From the NCBI GenBank assembly GCA_947630055.1, contig CANRGA010000012.1:1-32866 (forward strand): DNA of 32,866 nt, read 5' to 3'. Shown here in pieces: positions 15,480 to 23,026 of the stretch. Origin of the DNA: an uncultured Bacilli bacterium. Lineage in GTDB: Bacteria > Bacillota_I > Bacilli_A > RF39 > UBA660. A program made the translations under genes and the position numbers. Position 1 is the stretch's first letter, and every line of letters begins with the position of its first letter. Under the pieces are notes generated by a model that searched no databases, was not told the origin of the DNA, and saw only the letters and a list, made by a program, of their open reading frames with translations.

Positions 15480-15981
15480 AATAATTTTACCAATATTTAT
15501 TATTGTTATTATTTTTTATGGCGTTAAGAAAAAAATAAATGTTTATGATACTTTTTTAGAAGGGGCTAAAGAGGGATTAATGACAACATTTAGTATTTTT
15601 CCCGCTATTATAGCGATGATTTTTGCTATTAATATTTTTTTAGATAGTAATGTTTTAGGCTTTATTATGAAAATTCTTTCGCCTTTGCTTGGTAATATTA
15701 ATATGCCATTAGAAATTATTCCGATGGCTCTTTTACGACCAGTATCTGGTACGGCATCACTTGCGATAATGAATGATATTTTTAAAAGTTTTGGTCCGGA
15801 TTCTTTTATCGGCAGACTTGCTTCTGTTTTACAAGGATGTACTGATACAACTATTTATGTTATTGCTCTTTATTTTGGCACAGTTAAAATTACGAAAATT
15901 AGACATGCTCTATGGGGTGGTTTATTTGCCGATTTAATTGGCATAATTGCAGCTGTTATTTTAACTAATCTTTTCTTTTAA
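15463..15981 (+). CDS. spmB: Spore maturation protein B
   Basis: A 172-residue membrane protein of the same Gate family as SpmA and its usual partner. Seen: GVKKKINVYDTFLEGAKEG, IFPAIIAMIFAINIF, LLRPVSGTASLAIMNDIF and LQGCTDTTIYVIALYFG, which are SpmB hallmarks. The ATG lies inside the end of spmA. It is the last gene of the dacB-spmA-spmB unit; rluB appears to have its own promoter just after it. Confidence 0.95.
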   Translation: MEIVSKIILPIFIIVIIFYGVKKKINVYDTFLEGAKEGLMTTFSIFPAIIAMIFAINIFLDSNVLGFIMKILSPLLGNINMPLEIIPMALLRPVSGTASLAIMNDIFKSFGPDSFIGRLASVLQGCTDTTIYVIALYFGTVKITKIRHALWGGLFADLIGIIAAVILTNLFF

Positions 15982-15990
15982 TTAATATTT

Positions 15991-15999
15991 TGCTATACT
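15991..15999 (+). promoter_or_regulatory. Extended -10 promoter of rluB
   Basis: TG-C-TATACT at 15991-15999, 19 bp before the ATG at 16019. The predicted leader is only about 13 bases and contains GGTGA. Confidence 0.55.
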
Positions 16000-16018
16000 T
16001 TATTTAGTTGGTGATTTT

Positions 16019-16732
16019 ATGGAAAGACTGCAAAAAGTTATAGCCAATAGTGGTTATACATCAAGAAGAAAAGCTGAAGAATTAATTGCTAATAATCATG
16101 TTAAAGTAAATGGCGAAGTTGTTAATACTTTAGGTATTAAAGTTGATGATCAAGATATAATTGAAATAGATGGCGAAGTATTAAAAACTGATCCTTTAAA
16201 AGAATATTATTTACTTAATAAGCCAAGGGAAGTTATTTGTAGTGTTAGTGATGATAAGGGAAGAAAAACTGTTATAGATTTAATTAAAACAAATACTAGA
16301 ATATATCCCGTAGGAAGACTTGATTATGATACAACTGGTTTAATTATTTTAACTAATGATGGAAAACTTGCTAATATTTTAATGCATCCAAAACATAAAA
16401 TCCAAAAAACTTATATTGCGAAAATAGATGGTATTTTAAACGAAGAAGATTTTAAACAAATTAGAAAAGGTATCAAAATAGATGAAAGAATTCTTAAAGT
16501 AGATCATATGAAAGTAAAAGAAATAGATAAACAAAAAAATACTTCTTTAGTAGAAGTAACTATTCATGAAGGTAGAAATCATATCGTAAGAAAATTATTT
16601 GCTACTTTAGGTTATGATGTTTTAAAATTATCAAGAATTGCCTATGGTAATTTAACTTTAGGTAATTTAAAAAGTGGTGAATATCGTCTTCTTTCTCATG
16701 ATGAGGTTAAATCTTTATATGGACATAAATAA
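16019..16732 (+). CDS. rluB: 23S rRNA pseudouridine synthase (RluB family)
   Basis: A 237-residue enzyme that converts a uridine of 23S rRNA to pseudouridine. The N-terminal S4 RNA-binding domain is residues 1-60 (RLQKVIANSGYTSRRKAEELI, HVKVNGEVV). The catalytic motif GRLDYDTTGLIILTNDG spans about 99-115 with catalytic Asp102, and HEGRNHIVRKLF near 185 is the RsuA/RluB/RluE-family motif with the usual Q replaced by H. The position after spmB matches the Bacillus dacB-spmA-spmB-rluB order. It overlaps the next gene by 14 bases. Confidence 0.92.
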   Translation: MERLQKVIANSGYTSRRKAEELIANNHVKVNGEVVNTLGIKVDDQDIIEIDGEVLKTDPLKEYYLLNKPREVICSVSDDKGRKTVIDLIKTNTRIYPVGRLDYDTTGLIILTNDGKLANILMHPKHKIQKTYIAKIDGILNEEDFKQIRKGIKIDERILKVDHMKVKEIDKQKNTSLVEVTIHEGRNHIVRKLFATLGYDVLKLSRIAYGNLTLGNLKSGEYRLLSHDEVKSLYGHK

Positions 16733-17069
16733 TTATTTATTAAAACTACAAAATTCTAAATTTCGTAGTTCTTTTCATTTATCTGAAAAAGATAAATTAT
16801 ATATTCAAACTAAAGGTTTAGATACCATTAAAAGTCATGCCTATGATTTTATTAACAAAAGACTTGCCCCTAAAACTATTTTAAATGATGGTAAACAAAC
16901 TCCAATGAGAGGTCATCCTGTTTTTATTGCCGAACATGCCACTGCTACATGTTGTAGAAAATGTCTTTTTAAATGGTATCATATTAGCCCAAATCGAGAA
17001 CTTACTAACAATGAAATAGATTTTATTGTTGAATTAATAATGTCTTGGATAAAAAATGAAATAAAATAA
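16719..17069 (+). CDS. DUF4186 family protein
   Basis: A 116-residue cytoplasmic protein. KFRSSFHLSEKDKLYI, GLDTIKSHAYDFINKRLAP, TPMRGHPVFIAEHATATCCRKCLFKWY and LTNNEIDFIVELIMSWI match the DUF4186 family. A Cys-Cys-x-x-Cys cluster with nearby His residues suggests metal binding, which is an inference. The ATG at 16719 lies inside the end of rluB, so the two are cotranscribed. An upstream in-frame ATG at 16674 would add unrelated residues and is rejected. The function is not known. Confidence 0.8.
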   Translation: MDINNYLLKLQNSKFRSSFHLSEKDKLYIQTKGLDTIKSHAYDFINKRLAPKTILNDGKQTPMRGHPVFIAEHATATCCRKCLFKWYHISPNRELTNNEIDFIVELIMSWIKNEIK

Positions 17070-17074
17070 AAATA

Positions 17075-17100
17075 AAAAAATAGGAAGTTTCCTATTTTTT
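17075..17100. terminator. Bidirectional terminator between DUF4186 and toxin genes
   Basis: AAAAAATAGGAA (17075-17086) pairs perfectly with TTCCTATTTTTT (17089-17100) around a GT centre. Tracts on both sides let it work on both strands, ending the rluB-DUF4186 unit and the toxin gene. Confidence 0.88.
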
Positions 17101-17406
17101 AAATAATTCCGCATGACTGCCAGTAGCAAAAAGCAATAATATTAATTCATCACCATAAATTTTATAAACTAATAACCAGTTTGGCGATATATGACATTCA
17201 TAGCAATCTTGATAAACATTGTTATCAATTAATTTATGATTTTTATATTTTCTTTCTAGTTCTTCACCATTTGCTAATTTTTTAATAACATATTTTAACT
17301 TATTTAAATCTTTTCCTTGTTTCTTAATTGTTTTGTATTGCCTATTAAAATTATTAGTTGCATCAATTTTGTATTTTGAATTTTTAAAGTTAAAATCTGT
17401 TTTCAT
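17092..17406 (-). CDS. yafQ: YafQ-family toxin (RelE/ParE superfamily mRNA interferase)
   Basis: A 104-residue toxin predicted to cut mRNA in the ribosome. KIDATNNFNRQYKTIKKQG is the N-terminal helix. The C-terminal core YECHISPNWLLVYKI and FATGSHAELF matches YafQ: His57, His72, Trp77, His98 and Phe102 sit at the positions of known YafQ catalytic or substrate residues, while Asn76 replaces the usual Asp. The length exceeds the usual 92 or so because of an extra N terminus. The gene starts one base after the antitoxin stop, as is normal in toxin-antitoxin operons. The stop lies inside a shared terminator. Confidence 0.9.
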   Translation of the reverse strand: MKTDFNFKNSKYKIDATNNFNRQYKTIKKQGKDLNKLKYVIKKLANGEELERKYKNHKLIDNNVYQDCYECHISPNWLLVYKIYGDELILLLFATGSHAELFKK

Positions 17407-17407
17407 A

Positions 17408-17704
17408 TTATTCCTTGTCTAGATCTGCAAATAATTCTTCTGGACTATCATATGGTTTTCTTTTACCATTTTTAATATCTTTGATTATTTGATCTCCTTC
17501 TTTTAAAGCTTCTAATAATTCTTTATTTGGGGTAGGATTATACTCTTTTACTTCAAAAGGTAGGCCTCTTTCAAATATTGCTCTTTTTAAAAACATATTA
17601 ATAGCGGTACTCATATTAAGACCTAGGTTATTAAATAATTTATTTGCTTCATTTTTAACATCGGTGGGAACATTAACATTAATTACACTGGTTAGATTTG
17701 CCAT
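17408..17704 (-). CDS. dinJ: DinJ/RelB-family antitoxin
   Basis: A 98-residue antitoxin. The N-terminal part VINVNVPTDVKNEANKLFNNLGLNMSTAINMFLKRAIFERGLPF is a ribbon-helix-helix DNA-binding domain typical of DinJ/RelB; the acidic C terminus (EELFADLDKE) would wrap the toxin. It is the first gene of the two-gene operon and normally autoregulates it. AAAGCGAGATG precedes the start on the minus strand. The inverted repeat over the predicted -10 fits its role as operator-binding partner. Confidence 0.92.
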   Translation of the reverse strand: MANLTSVINVNVPTDVKNEANKLFNNLGLNMSTAINMFLKRAIFERGLPFEVKEYNPTPNKELLEALKEGDQIIKDIKNGKRKPYDSPEELFADLDKE

Positions 17705-17728
17705 ATAATCATCTCGCTTTCTAGTTAA

Positions 17729-17758
17729 TATAATAACATATTATTATATAAATATCAA
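17729..17758 (-). promoter_or_regulatory. Toxin-antitoxin promoter with inverted-repeat operator
   Basis: On the minus strand, TTGATA (17758-17753), a 17-bp spacer and TATTAT (17735-17730) form a promoter for the antitoxin. TATAATAA (17729-17736) and TTATTATA (17741-17748) are perfect inverted arms separated by CATA, overlapping that -10. This is the expected site for autoregulation by a ribbon-helix-helix antitoxin. The high A/T content raises the chance of coincidence. Confidence 0.55.
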
Positions 17759-17825
17759 TATGTTTCTTTATATTATATATATATTATATGTAGAAATCTG
17801 AAAATTATATCATAAAAAAACAGCC

Positions 17826-18092
17826 TTAAGCTGCTTCTTCTTCATCATTGCAACAGCATTCTTTGCCTTCACAACAACTGCAACATTCTTTTTCTTCACC
17901 CTCAACATCTGCAATACTAATAGCATTAGTAGGGCATGATGAAATGGCATTTGCTACATTTTCACTATCTAAATTTTCTTGGCTAATAGCTTCAGATAAA
18001 CCATCATCACCAAAGTCAAAATGTTCAGAATCAATGGCAACACATGCACCACAGCCAATACAAGCTTCTTTGTTAACATTTAATTTTTTCAT
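17826..18092 (-). CDS. Ferredoxin (one 4Fe-4S cluster) with Cys-rich C-terminal tail
   Basis: An 88-residue electron carrier. Cys11, Cys14 and Cys17 (CIGCGAC) plus Cys53 (SSCPTNAI) give the four ligands of a single 4Fe-4S cluster, as in Bacillus Fer. Residues about 70-81 add seven more Cys (ECCSCCEGKECCC) and the protein ends in acidic and Ala residues. The tail is not part of the ferredoxin fold. GGAGG lies about 15 bases before the ATG, unusually far, so the start is somewhat uncertain; the longer open frame upstream adds residues with no family match. It is monocistronic, divergent from 18248. Confidence 0.9.
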   Translation of the reverse strand: MKKLNVNKEACIGCGACVAIDSEHFDFGDDGLSEAISQENLDSENVANAISSCPTNAISIADVEGEEKECCSCCEGKECCCNDEEEAA

Positions 18093-18173
18093 AATTATTA
18101 TTTGTTTCCTCCTTTCTAAATTATATAAAAAAAATAGATTAAAAGCAATTAATTTACACCTATAATATAAAGG

Positions 18174-18188
18174 AATTGTCAAACAATT
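18174..18188. promoter_or_regulatory. Palindrome in ferredoxin upstream region
   Basis: AATTGT-CAA-ACAATT is a perfect inverted repeat of six-base arms with a three-base centre, in the divergent region between ferredoxin and the 18248 gene. It overlaps a TTGACA on the minus strand that could be a -35, although no well-spaced -10 was found. A regulator site is possible. Confidence 0.35.
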
Positions 18189-18218
18189 TAAAATAGTCTA
18201 TAAAAAAAATGTCGTTTA

Positions 18219-18227
18219 TGGTATATT
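18219..18227 (+). promoter_or_regulatory. Extended -10 promoter of the 18248 gene
   Basis: TG-G-TATATT at 18219-18227, 21 bp before the ATG at 18248, with AGAGGTG between. Confidence 0.45.
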
Positions 18228-18247
18228 AATAATAGAGGTGTTCTCTT

Positions 18248-19078
18248 ATGAATTCACGATTAGATAAATATTATGAAAATAATGATGAAGTAGTAAGCTC
18301 AAGAGTTCATAAAAATGAAGAGTTATATAAAGAGATTAGTAAAAGTGAAATAGATGGTTATGAAGTTAAAAGTAATGCCACTATTTTAGGTGAAAATAAA
18401 AATGAAATAGATGTTGATAAGATCAAAAAAATTCTTGATAATAAATATAATGAAATTCCGAAAAGAAGAAGTATTAGATTAGAGGATACTGAAGAAGAAA
18501 AAGAAGAAGAGGAAACTACTAAAGAATATGATATAAACGTAGTTTTAGAAAAAGCAAGAGAACAAAAAAGTGAAAACTATGAAGAAGAAAGATTAAAAAA
18601 ATTAAGAGATACGCAATTTGATATATTAAAAAATTTAGATATTGAAAAAGCTAAAAAAGAAAGTGAACAAGAAGAATTAGATGATTTAGAAGAAGATAAT
18701 TTAAAGAGTTTAATTAATACAATTGCCCTTAATGAAAAGAATAGTGCTACTAATACATCTTTAGATATTTTAAGTGATTTAAAAGGTAGTGGTAATACTG
18801 AAGTATTAACTGGCTTAAAAGAAGAAGTTGCTAAAAAAGATGGAGAAGAAACAGAAGAATTAAGTAAAACTGATACTAATACTAGTACTACTAATTTAGT
18901 TAATTCATTCTATACTTCATCAAATGCTATTAAGAAAAAAGATTTTGAAGATATCGACGAAGATTTTTCTAAAGATATGGAATCTAGTAATGTTTTCATT
19001 AAAGTAGTTATTGGTATTATTGTTTTAGTCTTCATAGCGGGAGTAGTATTACTTATTAAAACGATTTATTTTTCATAG
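18248..19078 (+). CDS. Acidic coiled-coil protein with C-terminal membrane anchor
   Basis: A 276-residue protein not assigned to a family. Most of it is Glu/Lys/Asp-rich helix (EDTEEEKEEEETT, LEKAREQKSENYEEERLKKLRD, DDLEEDNLKSLINTIALNEK), ending in a single membrane helix (about 250-272, VFIKVVIGIIVLVFIAGVVLLI) with almost nothing after it. It is thus a tail-anchored protein with its bulk in the cytoplasm or forespore. SNVFIKVV follows an acidic stretch (DEDFSKDMESS). yunB starts eight bases downstream, so a role in sporulation or division is possible but unproven. AGAGGTG precedes the ATG. Confidence 0.65.
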   Translation: MNSRLDKYYENNDEVVSSRVHKNEELYKEISKSEIDGYEVKSNATILGENKNEIDVDKIKKILDNKYNEIPKRRSIRLEDTEEEKEEEETTKEYDINVVLEKAREQKSENYEEERLKKLRDTQFDILKNLDIEKAKKESEQEELDDLEEDNLKSLINTIALNEKNSATNTSLDILSDLKGSGNTEVLTGLKEEVAKKDGEETEELSKTDTNTSTTNLVNSFYTSSNAIKKKDFEDIDEDFSKDMESSNVFIKVVIGIIVLVFIAGVVLLIKTIYFS

Positions 19079-19086
19079 TATTTACT

Positions 19087-19821
19087 ATGAGAAGGTTAAA
19101 ATTACATAAAGTAAAAAATAAAAATACAATTAAGAAAAATCTTCTAATTGTATTTTTTGGTCTTATTATTACTAACATTTTTTTGCTTAATATATATTCT
19201 AATAAAGTATCTAAAAAAGCTAGTATTTTAGCAAGTGAACAAATAGATGAAATAATCTATCAATTTTTTAATGAGTTAATAACTAATGATGTCATTAATA
19301 AATCATCAGTTAAAGATATTTTGGAAATAAATAAAAATAATAAAGGAGAGATATTATCAGTTAATTATGATTTGGAAAAAACTTATACAATTTTAACTGA
19401 TGTAACTAAAGTACTTAAAGATGCCTTAATTAATTTGGAAAGTGGTAAGATAGATGTTTCAATGTATAATAAATATTTAGAAAATGGTAAAAATGGTTTG
19501 ATTTTAAAAGTACCATTATTTTTAGGCAGCGATAATATATTTTTAAATAATATAGGACCCAGAATACCTATTGTAGTTAATTTTAATGAAACATTTTTAA
19601 CTAATGTTAAAACTAAAGTAACTAATTATGGTTTTAATAATGCTTTGTTAGAAGTATATATAACAGTTGAAATGCAAAAGTTAATGATTACACCCCTAAA
19701 AAAAGATAATAGTAAATTTCATTATAATATTTTAGTTTCCTCTTTAGTAGTTAATGGTAGTGTACCAGAATTTTATGGTGGTACTTATGAATCTAGCAGC
19801 GGTATTTTAGATATTCCCTAA
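19087..19821 (+). CDS. yunB: Sporulation protein YunB
   Basis: A 244-residue protein of the YunB family (PF09560). It has a basic start, one membrane helix (about 19-38), and a large outer domain with ASEQIDEIIYQFFNELI, LSVNYDLEKTYTILTDVTKVLKDALINL, the family-typical VPLFLGSDNIFLNNIGPRIPI and LLEVYITVEMQKLMI. In Bacillus, yunB is a sigma-E gene needed for efficient sporulation. GGAG is not strong upstream; the gene follows the 18248 gene by eight bases and is probably cotranscribed. Its position near yutD and yutH matches Bacillus. Confidence 0.93.
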   Translation: MRRLKLHKVKNKNTIKKNLLIVFFGLIITNIFLLNIYSNKVSKKASILASEQIDEIIYQFFNELITNDVINKSSVKDILEINKNNKGEILSVNYDLEKTYTILTDVTKVLKDALINLESGKIDVSMYNKYLENGKNGLILKVPLFLGSDNIFLNNIGPRIPIVVNFNETFLTNVKTKVTNYGFNNALLEVYITVEMQKLMITPLKKDNSKFHYNILVSSLVVNGSVPEFYGGTYESSSGILDIP

Positions 19822-19833
19822 ATAAAAAAAATA

Positions 19834-19842
19834 TGGTATACT
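19834..19842 (+). promoter_or_regulatory. Extended -10 promoter of the 19860 gene
   Basis: TG-G-TATACT at 19834-19842, 18 bp before the ATG at 19860 with AGGTGA between, giving a very short leader. Confidence 0.5.
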
Positions 19843-19859
19843 TTAAAATAGGTGAGAGT

Positions 19860-20690
19860 ATGGAGCCATATTTTATTAATGAAGCATTAGATAAAGCAAT
19901 TAATGATTATATGAGCAGTAAAGACAAAGTAGAAAGTGTTCTTTATAATTCTTTTTTAGTTGTTGTAATTAGAATGCTTATAAGTATATATGGTGAACTT
20001 GATATAATTAATCCTTACCAAATTAAAAATGAAGAAGCATTTAAAAATAATTTAATGAAGTTTGGAGCAAAAAAAGAAGACATTGAAAATTTATTTGAAC
20101 TTATTTCTGATTTTTATTTAATAGAAAGAAGAAATAGTTTAGCAATTAAAAGAGAAGAAAATACTTATTTTATTAGTGTTCAAAAAGCATTGATAGATTT
20201 ATTTACTTTAAAAAGATTAAACTTCGGTTTAACCGATAATGAAAGTAAAGACTTTTTTGATCTTCTATATACACCAGGGACTTCAAATATTTTAAGACAA
20301 TCTTATAATTATTTAAATGCTAGTGATATTTATGAAATAGCAGCTTATTATCAAAATAAAATGTTAGAAAAACCAAAAGTAGAGGAAGTAGAAGAAGAAA
20401 AAAAATTATTAAAATTCGATATTTATAAATTGTTTAATGTCAGTGTTGCTGATATAAGCAAAATGAATGCTGAAGATGTTGATAAATTAAATAAAGAAAT
20501 ATATAAATCATTTGATATAAGTGAAAATGCTATTAATAAAGATTATTTATTAGAGGAAAAATTAAAAGAAATAAAAATGCAAAATAGTCCAATAACAACT
20601 GGTAATGGTTATGTTGATATTTTACTTATTATGAGTGTTATAGTAACTACTATTATGGTGGTAGTAATATTTAGTACAATAGTTTTTTAG
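19860..20690 (+). CDS. Unknown protein with C-terminal membrane anchor
   Basis: About 276 residues. It is helical through most of its length (MEPYFINEALDKAINDYMSSKDKVESVLYNSFL, IKREENTYFISVQKALIDLFTLKRLNF, NYLNASDIYEIAAYYQNKML) and ends in one membrane helix (VDILLIMSVIVTTIMVVVIF). Residues in the last third contain KLFNVSVADISKMNAEDVDKLN. No family was recognised. TAGGTGAGAG precedes the ATG at 19860, so an upstream in-frame ATG at 19833 is rejected because it sits inside the promoter. It lies directly before yutD, and its tail-anchored layout matches the 18248 protein. Confidence 0.65.
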   Translation: MEPYFINEALDKAINDYMSSKDKVESVLYNSFLVVVIRMLISIYGELDIINPYQIKNEEAFKNNLMKFGAKKEDIENLFELISDFYLIERRNSLAIKREENTYFISVQKALIDLFTLKRLNFGLTDNESKDFFDLLYTPGTSNILRQSYNYLNASDIYEIAAYYQNKMLEKPKVEEVEEEKKLLKFDIYKLFNVSVADISKMNAEDVDKLNKEIYKSFDISENAINKDYLLEEKLKEIKMQNSPITTGNGYVDILLIMSVIVTTIMVVVIFSTIVF

Positions 20691-20699
20691 GGAGGTTTT

Positions 20700-20999
20700 A
20701 TGAAAATTAAAATTAATGATATAGAATATGAAGTTGAAAAAGATTATGGTGAGACTGTAAAAAGTACTCCTCTTGATGAAATAGTAACTGATTATTATAA
20801 AGATTTTGATTATATTGTTGGTGACTGGGCTTATGGTAAAGTAAGACTTAAAGGTTTTTATAAAGAAAATAATAAAAATGTTAAATCATTTAATAATATT
20901 AAAAGTGTTGATGATTATATTAAAAATAATTGTGCATATGGTTGTAAATACTTTATTTTAAAAAAGTGTAGTATTAATGCAGTTGAAAAACAAAAATAG
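20700..20999 (+). CDS. yutD: YutD family protein
   Basis: A 99-residue protein of the YutD/DUF1027 family. The DFDYIVGDWAYGKVRLKGFY block and CAYGCKYFILKKC ending match the family signatures (YIVGDWxYGQLRLxGFY and CxFGCxYFxLKK). Bacillus yutD is a conserved small gene of unknown role in the yunB-yutH region. GGGAGG precedes the ATG, with nine bases from the previous stop. Confidence 0.9.
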   Translation: MKIKINDIEYEVEKDYGETVKSTPLDEIVTDYYKDFDYIVGDWAYGKVRLKGFYKENNKNVKSFNNIKSVDDYIKNNCAYGCKYFILKKCSINAVEKQK

Positions 21000-21002
21000 T
21001 TT

Positions 21003-21011
21003 TGTTATAAT
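21003..21011 (+). promoter_or_regulatory. Extended -10 promoter of the 21040 gene
   Basis: TG-T-TATAAT at 21003-21011, about 28 bp before the ATG at 21040; GAAGGG lies between. Confidence 0.55.
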
Positions 21012-21039
21012 GTTATAGTAGTGAAGGGATTGACTTAAG

Positions 21040-22053
21040 ATGGGCAAAATTAAAATAAATTTAGAATCAGGAGCAGTAGTAGAGAAACCATTAATTATTG
21101 CATTTCAAGCTAATAATTTTGAATATGTAATTTTAGATAATGAAATGAATGGTTCAATGGGATTACCTATTATTTTAGTATGTAAATTAGAAAATGGTAA
21201 ATTAATTAAAATAGAAGATCAAAATGAATGGCAAATAGTAAAAGAATATTTAAAGAATATAATTGCTGGTAGTGGGGTTGAACTTGTAAAAGTAGCAAGT
21301 GTCTTGCCTGCTAATGATGTTTATTACACACAACTTACTTTACCAGTACCATCTTTCGATTCTTTAAAGAAAGCATATACTATTGCTGGTAGTGAGCCAG
21401 AAAATAATGAAGTTGGTATTGCTGATATTAATGTTGATAATAAACCAATTATGGATCAACCTACTGTAGAGACTCCAGCATCCCCAATAGTAGAGAATGC
21501 TACACCAGCATCTTCAGTTGCAACACCTACAGAACCAACACCAGAAGCACCTGTAGCTGATGTTACTCCAACAGTTGAAACTCCAGCACCACAAGTTGAG
21601 CAAGCTCCAGTAGTTAATGAAACTCCTAATGTTGATACTAATAATTTAGCTGAAACACCAGCTGTAGACTTAGGAATACCTAGTGCTCCAGTTATGGATA
21701 ATCCAGCTGCAGTTAATCCAGTGCCTGATACATCAATTGATTTAAATGCGCCAATTCCAGTATTCGGAGATATTAAAACACCTGAGGCTACTGAAACTGT
21801 TGTAACTCCTGAGACTCCTACAAATGTTAATGAAGATACACCAGCTCCAGCATTAGAAACTCCAGCAGTAGATAATGTTCAACCTGTTGAACAATCTGTT
21901 GTACCGGAAAATGAACCAGTTGTGTCTATAACACCAGATTCTGAAAATGAAAGTCCTTTTAAAGAACAAAAAGAAGCATTTATGCAAGCTTGTGAAAACA
22001 TGTTTGATGCTTTAGTTCAAAAATTTGAAAAAGAATTAGAAAATAATAAATAA
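21040..22053 (+). CDS. Protein with conserved N-terminal domain and long Pro/Thr/Glu/Val-rich region
   Basis: A 337-residue protein not recognised. Residues 1-110 look folded (GKIKINLESG, EYVILDNEMNGSMGLPIILV, EWQIVKEYLKNIIAGSGVELVKVASVLPANDVYY). From about 130 to 310 the sequence is low-complexity, built on repeats like ETPA, TPEAP, PVADV and APVVNE; it is probably disordered. The last 25 residues (KEAFMQACENMFDALVQKFEKELE) form an amphipathic helix. There is no signal peptide, so it is likely cytoplasmic. Pro/Ala codons make this stretch richer in C than its neighbours. Monocistronic, with its own promoter and terminator. Confidence 0.65.
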   Translation: MGKIKINLESGAVVEKPLIIAFQANNFEYVILDNEMNGSMGLPIILVCKLENGKLIKIEDQNEWQIVKEYLKNIIAGSGVELVKVASVLPANDVYYTQLTLPVPSFDSLKKAYTIAGSEPENNEVGIADINVDNKPIMDQPTVETPASPIVENATPASSVATPTEPTPEAPVADVTPTVETPAPQVEQAPVVNETPNVDTNNLAETPAVDLGIPSAPVMDNPAAVNPVPDTSIDLNAPIPVFGDIKTPEATETVVTPETPTNVNEDTPAPALETPAVDNVQPVEQSVVPENEPVVSITPDSENESPFKEQKEAFMQACENMFDALVQKFEKELENNK

Positions 22054-22083
22054 AGTTGAGTAAATAAACACTCAACTTTTTTC
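22052..22083 (+). terminator. Intrinsic terminator after the Pro-rich protein gene
   Basis: AAAGTTGAGT (22052-22061) pairs with ACTCAACTTT (22070-22079), followed by T residues. Confidence 0.88.
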
Positions 22084-22099
22084 ATACAATTTATTAAGT

Positions 22100-23026
22100 A
22101 TGAAAGAGATAATTAATTATTACTATAATTTTGATATTATTGATACTGAAGAACATAGCAACTATACTTCATTTAAATATTTAGGTGAAGATTTTTATTT
22201 TGTTTTTTTTAATCGAACCGAAGAAGAATTAAGAGATTTAGTAACGCTCACTAATGAACTTAAATTAAAGGGCATAAGATGCCATGATATTATTATAAAT
22301 AGACTTGGTAATGTTTTAACTAAAGTTGGAGATAATTATTATATTCTTTTAAAAATAAATTCTTCTAAAAATGAAGAAATAAATTTTATAACACTTTGTG
22401 AATATATTGATAAATTAAAATTAAATAGTACTAATAGTAAATTATATCGTAATAATTGGGGTGAACTTTGGAGTAAAAAAATTGATTATTTTGAATACCA
22501 AATAAAAGAACTAGGCAAAGATAAATCAATTATTTTGGATTCTTTTAGTTATTATATTGGCCTTGCTGAAAATGCTATTAGTTATGTTAATAAAATTAAT
22601 AGAGTTATTGGCATAAGTGAAAATGATAATATTGTTTTATCCCATCGCAGAGTATTTTATCCCAATACTAATTTAAATTATTTAAATCCTTTAAGTTTTA
22701 TATTTGATTTAGAAGTACGAGATATTGCCGGATATTTAAAAATTGAATTTTTTAATGGTGAAGATAGTTTACTTGATTTAATAACTTATTTAAAAATAAA
22801 AAAATTAACTCAATATAGTTATCATATGTTATATGCAAGACTATTATATCCATCATATTATTTTGATATCTATGAAGATATAATGAATAATGGTGCTGAT
22901 GAGGAAAAGTTAATTCCTATTATAAAAAAAGTAGACGATTATGAAATATTTTTAAAAGAAGCCTACTATGAAATAAGTAAATATACTAATTTAGAAAGAA
23001 TAGACTGGTTGCTTAAAGAAAAATAA
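22100..23026 (+). CDS. yutH: YutH-like spore coat protein (kinase-like fold)
   Basis: A 308-residue protein with the layout of the YutH/CotS group, which have an aminoglycoside-phosphotransferase-like fold. The N-terminal part has a YLGEDFYFVFF strand and the KGIRCHDIIINRLGNVLTKVGDNYYILLKI module; the region NIVLSHRRVFYPNTNLNYLNPLSFIFDLEVRDIAGYLKIEF corresponds to the catalytic loop/metal-binding stretch of that fold, but the canonical H-x-D is changed to SHRRV, so kinase activity is doubtful. Neighbours yutD and a NifU gene match Bacillus synteny. It has no obvious strong ribosome-binding site. Its stop directly abuts the stop of the convergent NifU gene. Confidence 0.75.
   Translation: MKEIINYYYNFDIIDTEEHSNYTSFKYLGEDFYFVFFNRTEEELRDLVTLTNELKLKGIRCHDIIINRLGNVLTKVGDNYYILLKINSSKNEEINFITLCEYIDKLKLNSTNSKLYRNNWGELWSKKIDYFEYQIKELGKDKSIILDSFSYYIGLAENAISYVNKINRVIGISENDNIVLSHRRVFYPNTNLNYLNPLSFIFDLEVRDIAGYLKIEFFNGEDSLLDLITYLKIKKLTQYSYHMLYARLLYPSYYFDIYEDIMNNGADEEKLIPIIKKVDDYEIFLKEAYYEISKYTNLERIDWLLKEK

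Noticed and set aside
17811-17837. Terminator for the ferredoxin gene
   Set aside because: CAGC and GCTG form only a four-pair stem before the T run on the minus strand, too weak to list as a feature.
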